The notes beneath the pieces are model-generated. The model was not told where the DNA came from. It worked only from the letters and a program-made list of their open reading frames with translations, and made no database searches. A stretch of 64,000 bases of DNA from Romboutsia hominis (GTDB lineage Bacteria; Bacillota; Clostridia; Peptostreptococcales; Peptostreptococcaceae): NCBI RefSeq assembly GCF_900002575.1, contig NZ_LN650648.1, positions 2,395,565-2,459,564 of the forward strand, read 5' to 3'. Below are positions 43,337-52,824 of this stretch, one piece after another. The position numbers and the translations under genes are program-made. The first letter of the stretch is position 1; the number at the start of each line of letters is the position of its first letter.

Positions 43337-44239
43337 CTACATTAATATTAATAGGCAACTTAATACCCATAATATCACATTTATTTGTAGAGTTCTATCT
43401 TTTAATACTACATCAGTTGGGTTTCCTTCTTCTGTTGTATTTATTATATAGTTATATCTAAGAACTCCATATACTACAAATATTGTTGTATATATCATTT
43501 GAGGTTTATCTGGATTACTTGTTGAGTAAAGTGCATAACATACTATCACAGAACTTAATACTACTCCCATCATTTGGTTTATTATTTCTGGATTATACTC
43601 TTTTAGTATTTTTCTATGTTCTCCTGCTTGATTTTTAAGTCCTTCTATTTCTTTTTTTCTTTTACCTAGCCCTAAGTATAAAGATAAGAAGAATGTACAT
43701 AATATTATCCAACTTGATAATTCTACTCCTATTGCTACACTACCTGCACATACTCTCAATATAAATCCTATTGCTATTGAAAATACATCTAGTAGTACTA
43801 CATTTTTTATTTTAAATGAATATAATAGGTTATTTATTAAGTATATAAATATTATGGCTGTTAGTTTTAAGTTTATTTTTGATGATAAAACTAGTGCTAC
43901 TGCTACTAATCCTATTAATAGTACTATTGCATTTTTTATTTTTATCTTCCCACTTGCTAGTGGTCTTTTACATTTTTTAGGATGTAATTTATCTTTTTCT
44001 ATATCTACTATATCATTTAGTACATATACAGCTGATGATATTAGACAAAATGATATAAATGCTATTATTGTTTTATATATTAAGTCTAAATTTCCTATGT
44101 TATTTGAAAATATTAATGCTGCTACTACAAATAAGTTTTTTATATATTGATGTGGCCTCATAAGCTTTATGTATTGACCTATTATGTTTTCTTTTTCTCT
44201 ACTTTCCTCTAAAGAATTTTCTATCACTGAGTTTTCCAT
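43337..44239 (-). CDS. UbiA-type prenyltransferase, decaprenyl-phosphate phosphoribosyltransferase-like
   Basis: 300 residues, about nine membrane segments. The metal and pyrophosphate motif VLNDIVDIEKDKLHPKKCKRPLASGKI (NDxxDxxxD followed by HPxKxxRPxAxG) is the variant seen in DPPR synthases, which join PRPP to a polyprenyl phosphate. The second motif region is VLLDVFSIAIGFILRVCAGS. The quinone-type UbiA pattern is not seen. It should make polyprenyl-phosphoryl-5-phosphoribose, the first step toward a lipid-linked pentofuranose donor. A truncated pseudogene copy lies at 23.3-23.7 kb. Confidence 0.88.
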   Translation of the reverse strand: MENSVIENSLEESREKENIIGQYIKLMRPHQYIKNLFVVAALIFSNNIGNLDLIYKTIIAFISFCLISSAVYVLNDIVDIEKDKLHPKKCKRPLASGKIKIKNAIVLLIGLVAVALVLSSKINLKLTAIIFIYLINNLLYSFKIKNVVLLDVFSIAIGFILRVCAGSVAIGVELSSWIILCTFFLSLYLGLGKRKKEIEGLKNQAGEHRKILKEYNPEIINQMMGVVLSSVIVCYALYSTSNPDKPQMIYTTIFVVYGVLRYNYIINTTEEGNPTDVVLKDRTLQINVILWVLSCLLILM

Positions 44240-44257
44240 ATACTTCCCCTTTATATT

Positions 44258-45481
44258 TTATTTAGGATAATTATTTATCCCTATTTCTAATATTTGTAAA
44301 AATCCTTGTATATTGCTTATTATCATAGTTACTAATACTACCACTAAGAATATCATAAATATTTTTGTATATTTTTTAGGTAAAGATTTTGCAAAATAAG
44401 CTAAAAGTATTATTATTGCAAATGAAAAATATATTGCCATTATGTTTGCATTTTTTAGGTTATATCCTATTATTCCATGTAATGTTATATTCGCAAGTAT
44501 TGCCCCTAAACATAATTGAGGTATTCTTTCTTTATAGTGTTTTATACCTCCTATTATTGCACAAACAAATAATGCTAAAAATAATATGAAGAATAATAAA
44601 TTTGGAAGTCCTTGTTGTAAAAACATTCCATTTTCATATTTTGCACTCGGAAAATACATTGTTGGATATAGTAATCTTACTAATGTCATCTTTAATTTAT
44701 CAAACATAGGTATTACATTTATGAATCTTGTATCTTTTTGCACAGTTTCTGCTGCTAAAAATATTCCATAGTATGCTCTTGTTGATACTACTACCAAATA
44801 TGTTATTAATACAAAGAATCCTATATGTTTTACCATCTTTTTTATGTTTTTTCCAAACTGTAATAATAAGTTTAGTACATACATATATACGTTTGTAAGT
44901 GTTACTCCAAATAGAGGTATTGCAGCTATGTCTACCCAATATGATTCTTTATCTTTCATCTTATGTAAAACAAACATAAATAAAACTAGCGATAATTGAC
45001 CATATATAAATCTTTCTATATTTACACTCATAAATATCTGAGGAAATGAGAATATCATTATTCCAATTATTAATCTTTGTATCCATTTTTTTATATTTAG
45101 CTCCTTTATTATGCTATATATCATTGTTATAGATGCAGAGCTAACTAATATTTGCAATAATATTAAACTCATACCATATACATGATTGAATCCTATATTA
45201 AAATCATGTGCTATTTTTAAACTTAATAGGTATATTGGATACCCTAATATGGATACTATTTGCATAAATAATATATGTTTACTATTATCTGACGCCAGCG
45301 CAAATACATTTAAATTAAACAAGACTCCTGTATCTGTATCTAATAAAACATCATATGTGTTTTTTGTATCATAAAATATAGTAGTTTTTGAACAAAATAC
45401 AAGTGATATTATTATATATAAAATTGCTACAGATATATATAATAATATTTCTGATTTGTACTTTAAAATTTTTTCTGTCAA
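44258..45481 (-). CDS. Multi-spanning membrane protein, GT-C-like (copy 2)
   Basis: 407 residues, about ten or more membrane segments. The first outer loop has NTYDVLLDTDTGVLFNLNVF (acidic DxD) and KHILFMQIVSI, shared with the copy at 23.7-24.9 kb, as are IFMSVNIERFIYGQLSLVLF and LVRLLYPTMYFPS. Topology and genome context fit a GT-C glycosyltransferase that takes a sugar from polyprenyl phosphate. No named domain is recognised. First gene of the UbiA-HAD-GtrA operon; AGGAGG ribosome site. Confidence 0.75.
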   Translation of the reverse strand: MTEKILKYKSEILLYISVAILYIIISLVFCSKTTIFYDTKNTYDVLLDTDTGVLFNLNVFALASDNSKHILFMQIVSILGYPIYLLSLKIAHDFNIGFNHVYGMSLILLQILVSSASITMIYSIIKELNIKKWIQRLIIGIMIFSFPQIFMSVNIERFIYGQLSLVLFMFVLHKMKDKESYWVDIAAIPLFGVTLTNVYMYVLNLLLQFGKNIKKMVKHIGFFVLITYLVVVSTRAYYGIFLAAETVQKDTRFINVIPMFDKLKMTLVRLLYPTMYFPSAKYENGMFLQQGLPNLLFFILFLALFVCAIIGGIKHYKERIPQLCLGAILANITLHGIIGYNLKNANIMAIYFSFAIIILLAYFAKSLPKKYTKIFMIFLVVVLVTMIISNIQGFLQILEIGINNYPK

Positions 45482-45620
45482 AGTCTTTCCTCCTTAGCTG
45501 ATTCTTTTACAATTTGTTATTATATCATATAATTAAATTTTTTACATTCATATAAAAGTTCCTTTATTAATCATTTATAATATTCTCTTTTTTATGCACA
45601 ATAGTTAGACATATAAAAAA

Positions 45621-45640
45621 GAGATGTATTTCTACATCCC
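45621..45640 (-). terminator. Terminator overlapping the stop of the L,D-transpeptidase gene
   Basis: Minus-strand hairpin GGGATGTA-GAAA-TACATCTC followed by T6. The TAG stop codon (45634-45632) lies in the stem. Confidence 0.75.
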
Positions 45641-47107
45641 TTCTCCAAAATCTACTATAACTCCATTTTCATCTATTATTATTCCATCGCCTATTACTGT
45701 ATCTTTTGCCATTTGACCATATTCATCAAAATAGTAACTATTATCGTCTATTTTAACTATACCTTTTTGCATTACTCCATCATTATTAAAATAGTATGTT
45801 CTATCATTTATATTCTGCCACCCTATCCTAACAAATCCTTCAAGTCCAAAGTAATACATATCTCCATCTATCTCTTCCCACCTTTGTTGCATAGTTCCAT
45901 CTGGGTTAAAGTAATACTTTTTACCATCTATGACTTGCCAGCCTACTTTCATTATTCCATCAAACCCAAAATAATATCTATTTCCATCTATATCTTGCCA
46001 GCTATGTCTTGCTACCCCATTGTTAGGATTAAAATAATATTTATTTCCATCTACTATATTCCATCCTACCCTCATTATTCCATCATTTCCAAAGTAGCTT
46101 TTTCTACCTTTTACTACTTCTTGCCATCCTGTTCTCATTATCCCATCATTTGCAAAATAATAGCTATTTCCATTTATATTTCTAAGCCCCGTTCTCATTA
46201 TTCCATCATTCCCAAAGTAGTATCTATTTCCATCTATATCTTGCCAGCTATGTCTTGCTACTCCATTGTTAGGATTAAAATAATATTTATTTCCATCTAC
46301 TATATTCCATCCTACCCTCATTATTCCATCATTTCCAAAGTAACTTTTTCTACCTTTTACAACTTCCTGCCATCCTGTTCTCATTATCCCATCATTTGCA
46401 AAATAATAACTATTTCCATTTATATTTCTAAGTCCTGTCTGCATTACTCCATTACCATCAAAGTAGTATTTCTTTCCTGATATTGTCTGCCATCCTGTTA
46501 CCTTTTGACCTTTAGAGTTATAGTAATATTTTTTTCCATTTATTGTTTTCCATCCTGTTTTTATTTCATTTCCATCAGTTAAACTTATTTTATATCCTGC
46601 TGCTATTTGTTTAAAGCTTTGGTCTGTATATTTTATTATTACTTCACTTTTATTTGGTATTTTTTCAAATAAGTCTCTAATTTCCTTGTTGTGCATTCTT
46701 ATACATCCGCCTGATACGTGTTTGCCTATTGAACTTTCATTATTATTTCCATGTATTCCATATGTTGTTCCATATGTTAAGCCTACTTGAAGCCCTAACC
46801 ATCTATCACCTAGTGGATTTCTAGGATCTCCTCCTGGTATTCCCCCTGAATAATATGGTCTATTTTTAATTTTATTTACTATTTTAAATTTTCCCTGTGG
46901 AGTTGGTGTACTTTTTTTGCCTGTTGCTACCCTATATTCCCTAACAAACTTATTGTTAACATAATATCCCATCTTATTAGTTTTTGAATTTATAACTAAG
47001 AGATGTTTACTTGCTGCTTCTATGTTTATTATGTTTATAAAAGAAAATGCTAATATTAATACCATTGTTGATATTATAGATATGTGTTTTTTTAGCTTTT
47101 TTTTCAC
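45632..47107 (-). CDS. Secreted L,D-transpeptidase (YkuD) with choline-binding-type cell wall repeats
   Basis: 491 residues. Signal peptide 1-32; YkuD domain (about 38-160) with the catalytic HGNNNESSIGKHVSGGCIRM (His and the SGGC-IR cysteine motif); then about 12-13 CW_binding_1 repeats (165-480) of the type GWxxxxGKKYYFNxxGxMxxGW. YkuD enzymes make 3-3 (meso-DAP) cross-links, which are abundant in C. difficile-type walls. An 82-residue unit is present twice with almost no change, from a 246-bp tandem duplication. The repeats are of the choline/glucan-binding class, different from the CWB2 modules elsewhere in the window. Confidence 0.92.
   Translation of the reverse strand: MKKKLKKHISIISTMVLILAFSFINIINIEAASKHLLVINSKTNKMGYYVNNKFVREYRVATGKKSTPTPQGKFKIVNKIKNRPYYSGGIPGGDPRNPLGDRWLGLQVGLTYGTTYGIHGNNNESSIGKHVSGGCIRMHNKEIRDLFEKIPNKSEVIIKYTDQSFKQIAAGYKISLTDGNEIKTGWKTINGKKYYYNSKGQKVTGWQTISGKKYYFDGNGVMQTGLRNINGNSYYFANDGIMRTGWQEVVKGRKSYFGNDGIMRVGWNIVDGNKYYFNPNNGVARHSWQDIDGNRYYFGNDGIMRTGLRNINGNSYYFANDGIMRTGWQEVVKGRKSYFGNDGIMRVGWNIVDGNKYYFNPNNGVARHSWQDIDGNRYYFGFDGIMKVGWQVIDGKKYYFNPDGTMQQRWEEIDGDMYYFGLEGFVRIGWQNINDRTYYFNNDGVMQKGIVKIDDNSYYFDEYGQMAKDTVIGDGIIIDENGVIVDFGEGM
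46021..46512 (-). repeat. 246-bp tandem duplication inside the CW_binding_1 region
   Basis: The segment beginning TGTTAGGATT at 46021 recurs at 46267 with only scattered third-position changes and keeps the reading frame (82 codons). The boundaries at the right end are approximate. Confidence 0.8.
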
Positions 47108-47363
47108 TCTTATTCCTCCCCCCCTGATTTCTAATATATTGCTTGAATTACTTAGTTAGACTTATTTAAGGAGGTTTCCTTTAGTGTTATTAATTGCTCT
47201 TTTCCCTTATTTTTTCATTTACTTTTATTTTATTATTTTTATTTCATTATTTTTTGTTATGAAATTAAATTTTTTATTACTTTGTATATATATTTGTATA
47301 TATATTATTACAATTAAAAATCCAATTTTCTAATTTAACTAATACTATCTAAATATTTTATAT
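47108..47363. other. AT-rich intergenic region, nothing seen
   Basis: Upstream of the L,D-transpeptidase gene. It holds that gene's ribosome site (GGGGGGAGG at 47114-47122) and presumably its promoter, which I could not place. Confidence 0.5.
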
Positions 47364-47409
47364 AAAAAATCCCTTGAAATAATAACTATATTATCTCAAG
47401 GGATTTTTT
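47364..47409. terminator. Terminator of the DedA gene (copy 2)
   Basis: 14-bp perfect stem AAAAAATCCCTTGA / TCAAGGGATTTTTT with an 18-nt loop. Confidence 0.88.
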
Positions 47410-47441
47410 ATTTTTTGCTATTATATTTTTAATATATAATC

Positions 47442-48053
47442 TTAGTTTTTACTTTTACATTTTGATTTTTTTATGTTTTTTATAAATAGTATTATTACTA
47501 TTCCAACTACTAATACTGCTGTCACCATTACTATAGTATTTATAATTCCGCCACTTGCTAATACTTTGTTTCCTATAAAGTATCCTCCACCTATTAATAC
47601 TAGGTTCCAGAAAAGTATTCCTATACTTGAATATAGTATAAAATACCATACATTCATTTTTACAGTTCCAGCTACTAATGAAATAGCTGTTCTTGCTACA
47701 GGTACAAATCTTGATAACATTATAGCTGATTTATTATATTTTTTTATAAAATTATAAGATGCTGAAAGAGATTTTTTAGTTTTTGGAAACTTTTTTCTAA
47801 TATAATCTAAAAGTCCATCTCCAAATTTTGCTCCTAACCAATAATTTAATAAAGAACCCACTATTCCCGCTATTGTTGTTGTTATAAGTATAGTCACAAA
47901 ATTTATATCATATGAAGCTCCTACCATACCTATAAGTGGTAGTACTACTTCGCTAGGTAGTGGAAAATTTGCATATTCTAATGCTACTAATAAAAACATA
48001 CTTATTAATCCATATTCTCTAATAAAAACTTCTAAAAACTGTTCTAAAGTCAT
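47442..48053 (-). CDS. DedA family membrane protein (copy 2)
   Basis: 203 residues, about five hydrophobic segments: LVALEYANFPLPSEVVLPLIGMVG, GSLLNYWLGAKFGDG, SRFVPVARTAISLVAGTVKM. Paralogue of the protein at 22.7-23.3 kb, with the same pattern throughout. DedA proteins return or arrange polyprenyl phosphate in the membrane; next to a lipid-sugar operon it may recycle the carrier freed by the GT-C-like enzyme. Own terminator. Confidence 0.9.
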   Translation of the reverse strand: MTLEQFLEVFIREYGLISMFLLVALEYANFPLPSEVVLPLIGMVGASYDINFVTILITTTIAGIVGSLLNYWLGAKFGDGLLDYIRKKFPKTKKSLSASYNFIKKYNKSAIMLSRFVPVARTAISLVAGTVKMNVWYFILYSSIGILFWNLVLIGGGYFIGNKVLASGGIINTIVMVTAVLVVGIVIILFIKNIKKSKCKSKN

Positions 48054-48162
48054 TTAACCTCTCCATTAAAAAATTTAATCAGTTTCTATTATACCTTATT
48101 ATAGTTTCTATTAGTAGTCATAAGTGGTTAGATTTTCTATATTTTTAATAATCTATGTTATT

Positions 48163-50385
48163 TTATATTTCAAAGTACAATTCATATGTTTTATATTTAT
48201 CACTTTGATTAATTATTTTGTAGTTATTATTTATATAATCTTTCTCTAAATTTTCTCCTAATATTATTTTATTTTTAGGTGTATTTACATCTTCTATTAT
48301 TTTATTTTCAACATATATAGAAGGAATCTTGTTATATATAGTATAACTTGATTTTATTACATTTTCATCATTTACACTATTTGTTACCTTTCCTTCTAAT
48401 ATAAGTGTTGATACACGATTTTTAATATAAGATTCATTTAAACTAATTGTAGATTTATTACTATTTCCTACAATATTATCTACTTTAACATTTGAACTTG
48501 AAATACTTATATCTGGTAAAATTTCCGATTGTGTTTCTAAAATCATATTTTTAAGCTTTATATCCGAACACATTTGTATAGATATAGCTTCTTGTCTTGA
48601 TTTTATATTAAAATTTCTAAGCTCTACTCCATCACGACCTATAAATATTCCTGGATTTTGTAAGCTTAGTGTTTCTATGCTATAATTTTCTTCACCATTA
48701 CTTCCATCTATAGTTACTTTATTATTTATATTTAAATAGTTGTTTGTTGCTATTTTAATATGATTTTCTAGTTTTATTATAGTTTCCTTGTCTTGTGATG
48801 CTATTTTTATATACTTTCTTATTTCATCTTCATTTTTAACAAATGCTATATTTTTATCTACTCCACCTAAGTTTTCTATTATTATATCTTCTTCTATGGT
48901 ATTACCACGTTTATCCTTTATACTTTCTTTTTCTATTATTATCTTACTATCTTTACCTACAATTTCTTCTTGTAATTTTATTATTAGGTTGTTGTTATCT
49001 ATTTTTATATTATCATATTTACTTAATTTAATATATTTTGCTTCTTCTAAATTTGTATTAACTTCTTTATTTTCTAATTTTAATATACAATTAGGGTCTA
49101 CTTCTATTTTTATTTTTTCTTTTATATGATCTAAATTGCTATCTATGTCTTCATCAAATTCTATGTTTATTATTCTTTTTTCATTATCAATACTATGATT
49201 CACATAATTGGGTGCTAATTTATCTTCTATCTCTAGAGGTGGTTCTATTGTTGTTGGTGGTATCGATTCTTCTGGCTCTGTTGGTGGCTCTATTGGCGTT
49301 GATGGTTTTGATTCTTCCGGTTCTGTTGGTGGCTCTATTGGCGCTGGCGGTATTGATTCTTCTGGTTTTATTGATGGCTCTGTCGGTGGTATTGGTTTTG
49401 TAGGTGGATTTACTGGTTTTGGTGGTTTATAATTTTCTTTAATACTAATTAGTTCATTCTTTGCATTTTTATGTATCCCATACCCAACTTGTACAAGTTC
49501 TTTTATTTCTTTTCCTTTTAGCACTTTTTTTTGAGTATTGTCAATACTCTCGCCTAATACTACAATAGGAGATTGTTCTTTTGTAGCTAACGGTGTTATT
49601 AATACTCCGTCTACTAAATCTTCACTATTTCCTTTACAGTAGTATAATTTATTTAATTTATCAGGATAAAACTTTCTTATTATTTCTCCATTAGTTTCAT
49701 ATCTATCTTTACCACTTATTCTTTTTGGATTTGGTAGTTTTTTAAATATTTCATTACATATTGAATCTTCCCCTCCTATAACATAAGTCTTATCTATATA
49801 CTTATCTTCTATCCATCTATAACCATGTTCTATGTTATCTCTTTTTGATAATATGATTGGGGTATTTTTACTTCCTCCTACTGGTGCTATTGATATTGCA
49901 TCTACTAAAGTTTCTTGTCCATTAACAACTATTACTTCATCACATTTTTCATTGCTTATGCTGTTTATTTTATTTGCTATTTGGACTGACGTTTCATATC
50001 TATCTTTTCCATTTATTCTTTCAATTTCTAAGTTATTTTCCTTAAGCTGATTTTCTACGTTTTTATGAATTACGGATTTCCCACCTATTATATATACTTT
50101 TTCTGTTTCTAGCCTTTTGATTTCTTCTATTATTTTATTATCTATTTTGCTATATTTAGTTAGAAGTATTGGTGAGTTTATTTGAGATGCTAATATACTT
50201 GCACATAGCATATCTGGAATTGACTTTGAATTTACTATTATTACTTCTTTAGATATTTTAAAATTCTTAGATATTTCTATAGATGTTTCAAATCTATTCT
50301 CTCCTCCTATTATGCATTCTGATGCATATATTTGTATGGGAATTAGTGTGCTTAATATAGTTACTAAACTTATGAATTTTTTTAT
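48163..50385 (-). CDS. CWB2 protein with Pro-rich linker, Ig-like and beta-helix-type domains (apparent ATA start)
   Basis: 740 residues if started at ATA 50385. That codon has GGAG at 8 nt and gives a normal signal peptide (KKFISLVTILSTLIPIQIYA). The first in-frame ATG (50211) lies 58 codons inside and would remove the signal and half of the first CWB2 repeat, beginning IIGGENRFETSIEIS. Three CWB2 repeats (about 24-320) are followed by a Pro-rich linker with repeated IEPPTEPEES units (325-385), an SbsA-type Ig-like domain (about 390-475, NEKRIINIEFDEDIDSN) and a region of regular short beta-strands resembling a right-handed beta-helix (480-740). Surface protein, binding partner unknown. Confidence 0.82.
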   Translation of the reverse strand: MKKFISLVTILSTLIPIQIYASECIIGGENRFETSIEISKNFKISKEVIIVNSKSIPDMLCASILASQINSPILLTKYSKIDNKIIEEIKRLETEKVYIIGGKSVIHKNVENQLKENNLEIERINGKDRYETSVQIANKINSISNEKCDEVIVVNGQETLVDAISIAPVGGSKNTPIILSKRDNIEHGYRWIEDKYIDKTYVIGGEDSICNEIFKKLPNPKRISGKDRYETNGEIIRKFYPDKLNKLYYCKGNSEDLVDGVLITPLATKEQSPIVVLGESIDNTQKKVLKGKEIKELVQVGYGIHKNAKNELISIKENYKPPKPVNPPTKPIPPTEPSIKPEESIPPAPIEPPTEPEESKPSTPIEPPTEPEESIPPTTIEPPLEIEDKLAPNYVNHSIDNEKRIINIEFDEDIDSNLDHIKEKIKIEVDPNCILKLENKEVNTNLEEAKYIKLSKYDNIKIDNNNLIIKLQEEIVGKDSKIIIEKESIKDKRGNTIEEDIIIENLGGVDKNIAFVKNEDEIRKYIKIASQDKETIIKLENHIKIATNNYLNINNKVTIDGSNGEENYSIETLSLQNPGIFIGRDGVELRNFNIKSRQEAISIQMCSDIKLKNMILETQSEILPDISISSSNVKVDNIVGNSNKSTISLNESYIKNRVSTLILEGKVTNSVNDENVIKSSYTIYNKIPSIYVENKIIEDVNTPKNKIILGENLEKDYINNNYKIINQSDKYKTYELYFEI

Positions 50386-50503
50386 ATCAATCTCTCCTTT
50401 TAATTATTTTTATTTTACATTATTTCCTTTTTATGCTTTTTTATAATAAATTTTTAAACAAAATTTAATCTACTTAAATTTATATGCTTTTTGTAATTAA
50501 AAA

Positions 50504-50545
50504 AGCTATTTTAATATGTTCTACATAGAACCTATTAAAATAGCT
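50504..50545 (-). terminator. Terminator of galE
   Basis: Long hairpin: AGCTATTTTAATA pairs with TATTAAAATAGCT, one mismatch, then GTTCT/AGAAC with a 4-nt loop; T6 follows on the minus strand. Confidence 0.9.
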
Positions 50546-50551
50546 CGTATA

Positions 50552-51607
50552 CTATTCTTTGTCAATTGCTACTTCATCAAACTTTTTTACTTCATATCCA
50601 TCTGGATTATTACTTTGCCATCTCCATGAATCTTCACACATTTCTTCTATTCCATACTTAGCTTTCCATCCAAGCTCTTTTTCTGCTTTTGAAGGGTCTG
50701 CATAACAAGTTGCTATATCACCTTCTCTTCTTGGTGCTATTTTATATGGAATTTCTTTATTACTTGCTTTAGAAAATGCCTCTACAAGTTGTAATACACT
50801 ATATCCTTTCCCTGTTCCAAGGTTGTATGTAACTAAACCTGGATTTTCATCTAGTTTTTCTAGTGCTTTTACATGTCCATATGCTAAGTCTAATACATGT
50901 ATGTAATCTCTAACTCCAGTTCCATCTACTGTATCATAATCATTTCCAAATACATTTAAATATGGAAGCTGACCTACTGCAACTTTAGTTATATATGGCA
51001 TTATATTATTTGGTATTCCAACTGGTTCTTCACCTATTCTTCCGCTCTTATGTGCACCTATTGGATTAAAATATCTAAGTATAGCTATATTTAAATCTTT
51101 ATCTGCATAGCATATATCTCTTATCATATCTTCTATTATTAATTTCGTTCTTCCATATGGGTTTGTTACTGATAGTGGGAAGTCTTCTTTTATTGGACAA
51201 GTTTTTGGACTTCCATATACTGTTGCTGATGAACTAAATACGAAATTTTTAACATTATATTTTTTCATAAGTTCAAATAGGACTAGTGTCGTTATTAGAT
51301 TATTTGAATAGTATTCAATAGGCATAGATACCGATTCTCCTACAGCCTTAAGTGATGCAAAATGTATTATGGAATCTATATTATTTTCTTTAAATACCTT
51401 ATCCATCTTTTCTTTATCTGTAATATCTATTTCATAAAATTTTGGAGTTTTACCACTTAGCTCTATTATTCTATTTACAACCTCTTTGCTACTATTACAT
51501 AAGTTGTCAACTATTATTACTTCATGGTTTTCTTCCAATAGCTTTATTACAGTATGGCTTCCTATGTACCCTGCACCGCCACTTACTAAAACTGCCATAT
51601 TTATCAC
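50552..51607 (-). CDS. galE: UDP-glucose 4-epimerase
   Basis: 351 residues (GTG start; the ATG three codons later at 51598 is an equally possible start, giving MAVLVSGGAGYIGSH). NAD-binding GGAGYIGSHT, catalytic SSSATVYG and the YGRTK pair (Tyr-x3-Lys), then NYFNPIGAH-like RYFNPIGAHKSG and GTGVRDYIHVLDLA are full GalE hallmarks. Interconverts UDP-glucose and UDP-galactose. Follows galU on the same strand, so the two supply UDP-hexoses for the wall polymer. Confidence 0.95.
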   Translation of the reverse strand: MINMAVLVSGGAGYIGSHTVIKLLEENHEVIIVDNLCNSSKEVVNRIIELSGKTPKFYEIDITDKEKMDKVFKENNIDSIIHFASLKAVGESVSMPIEYYSNNLITTLVLFELMKKYNVKNFVFSSSATVYGSPKTCPIKEDFPLSVTNPYGRTKLIIEDMIRDICYADKDLNIAILRYFNPIGAHKSGRIGEEPVGIPNNIMPYITKVAVGQLPYLNVFGNDYDTVDGTGVRDYIHVLDLAYGHVKALEKLDENPGLVTYNLGTGKGYSVLQLVEAFSKASNKEIPYKIAPRREGDIATCYADPSKAEKELGWKAKYGIEEMCEDSWRWQSNNPDGYEVKKFDEVAIDKE

Positions 51608-51743
51608 ATTCTTTCTCTAATATTTTTTATTTTTAAAGCCTAGTCATAATATTTTTATATAAATTTATGTCTAGGCATACTTAATAGTTTAAATATATAT
51701 TATTGTTTTTAGTCTTTGTTTTGGAATTTAAATATATAAACTA

Positions 51744-52661
51744 TTACTCTTTATCTGATGCTACTTCTTTATCTGATACTATTTCTTTTTTATCTTCTTC
51801 ATTTACTATTTTTCTCATGTAGTTCATTAAATCATCTCTTAAGTTATCTCTTTTTAAAGCAAAATCTATAGTTGCTTCTAAGAACCCAAACTTATCTCCT
51901 ACATCGTATCTTCTTCCTTCGAAGTTGTATGCATATATTGCTTCTTGGTTTCCTAAAGTCTTAAGAGCATCTGTTAATTGTATTTCTCCACCTTTTCCTG
52001 GTGCTTGATTTTCAAGTATATCAAATATAGCTGGAGTTATTATATATCTTCCAAGTATAGCTATATTCGATGGAGCTTCTTCAACAGCTGGTTTTTCAAC
52101 CATGTCCTTAACTTTATAAACTCTATCTTCTATGTGTTTAACATCTAATATTCCATATTTACAAGTATCTTCTTTAGCAACTTCTTGTACTCCTAATATA
52201 CTTGTTTTGTACTCATCATAAGCACCTATTAATTGCTTTAAACAAGGAGTTTCATTGTCAACTATATCATCTCCTAAAAGTACTGCAAATGGTTCGTTTC
52301 CTATGAAACTTTTAGCACAATGTATAGCATGACCTAATCCTTTTGGTTCTTTTTGTCTTATATAGTGTATATTTACCATGTTAGATATATTTCTTACCAT
52401 TTCTAACATTTCAGTTTTTCCTTTTTGCTCAAGTTCAAGTTCTAATTCAACAGACTTGTCAAAATGGTCTTCTATTGACTTTTTGTTTCTTCCTGTTATT
52501 ATTAATATTTCCTCTATACCTGATTCTATTGCTTCTTCTATTATATATTGTAAAGTTGGCTTATCCACTATCGGCAACATTTCTTTTGGTTGAGATTTTG
52601 TAGCTGGCAAAAATCTTGTCCCTAGCCCTGCAGCTGGTATTATAGCTTTTTTAACTGTCAT
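51744..52661 (-). CDS. galU: UTP-glucose-1-phosphate uridylyltransferase
   Basis: 305 residues from the ATG at 52661, which has AAGGGAAG at good distance; a GTG one codon upstream is possible. [32 protein letters not shown] is the nucleotidyltransferase signature, followed by [38 protein letters not shown] and the [11 protein letters not shown] end. Makes UDP-glucose from UTP and glucose-1-phosphate. The tail ends in a short repeated SDKE motif. Feeds GalE and the UDP-glucose dehydrogenase at 4.6 kb. Confidence 0.95.
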   Translation of the reverse strand: MTVKKAIIPAAGLGTRFLPATKSQPKEMLPIVDKPTLQYIIEEAIESGIEEILIITGRNKKSIEDHFDKSVELELELEQKGKTEMLEMVRNISNMVNIHYIRQKEPKGLGHAIHCAKSFIGNEPFAVLLGDDIVDNETPCLKQLIGAYDEYKTSILGVQEVAKEDTCKYGILDVKHIEDRVYKVKDMVEKPAVEEAPSNIAILGRYIITPAIFDILENQAPGKGGEIQLTDALKTLGNQEAIYAYNFEGRRYDVGDKFGFLEATIDFALKRDNLRDDLMNYMRKIVNEEDKKEIVSDKEVASDKE

Positions 52662-52824
52662 CACATTTACTTCCCTTCATAATTTAATCTTTGTATTTAT
52701 ATATTAAATATTATTGGCTTTTTAATTACTATTTAATATTATACAACAATTTTCAATTTAATGAAGTTTATTTGATAAACTTTATACTAAATTATCTAGT
52801 TTTATCATTTAAAGTAATATAATG

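Noticed and set aside
45713..46480. Long plus-strand open frame of 255 codons
   Set aside because: It is the antisense shadow of the CW_binding_1 repeats of the L,D-transpeptidase; repetitive Ile/Ser/Tyr sequence with no ribosome site.
49230..49380. CRISPR-like tandem repeats
   Set aside because: They are in-frame codon repeats of the Pro-rich linker, without spacers or constant-length repeats.
49208..49432. Gly/Ser-rich plus-strand frame
   Set aside because: Shadow of the Pro-rich linker of the CWB2/beta-helix protein.
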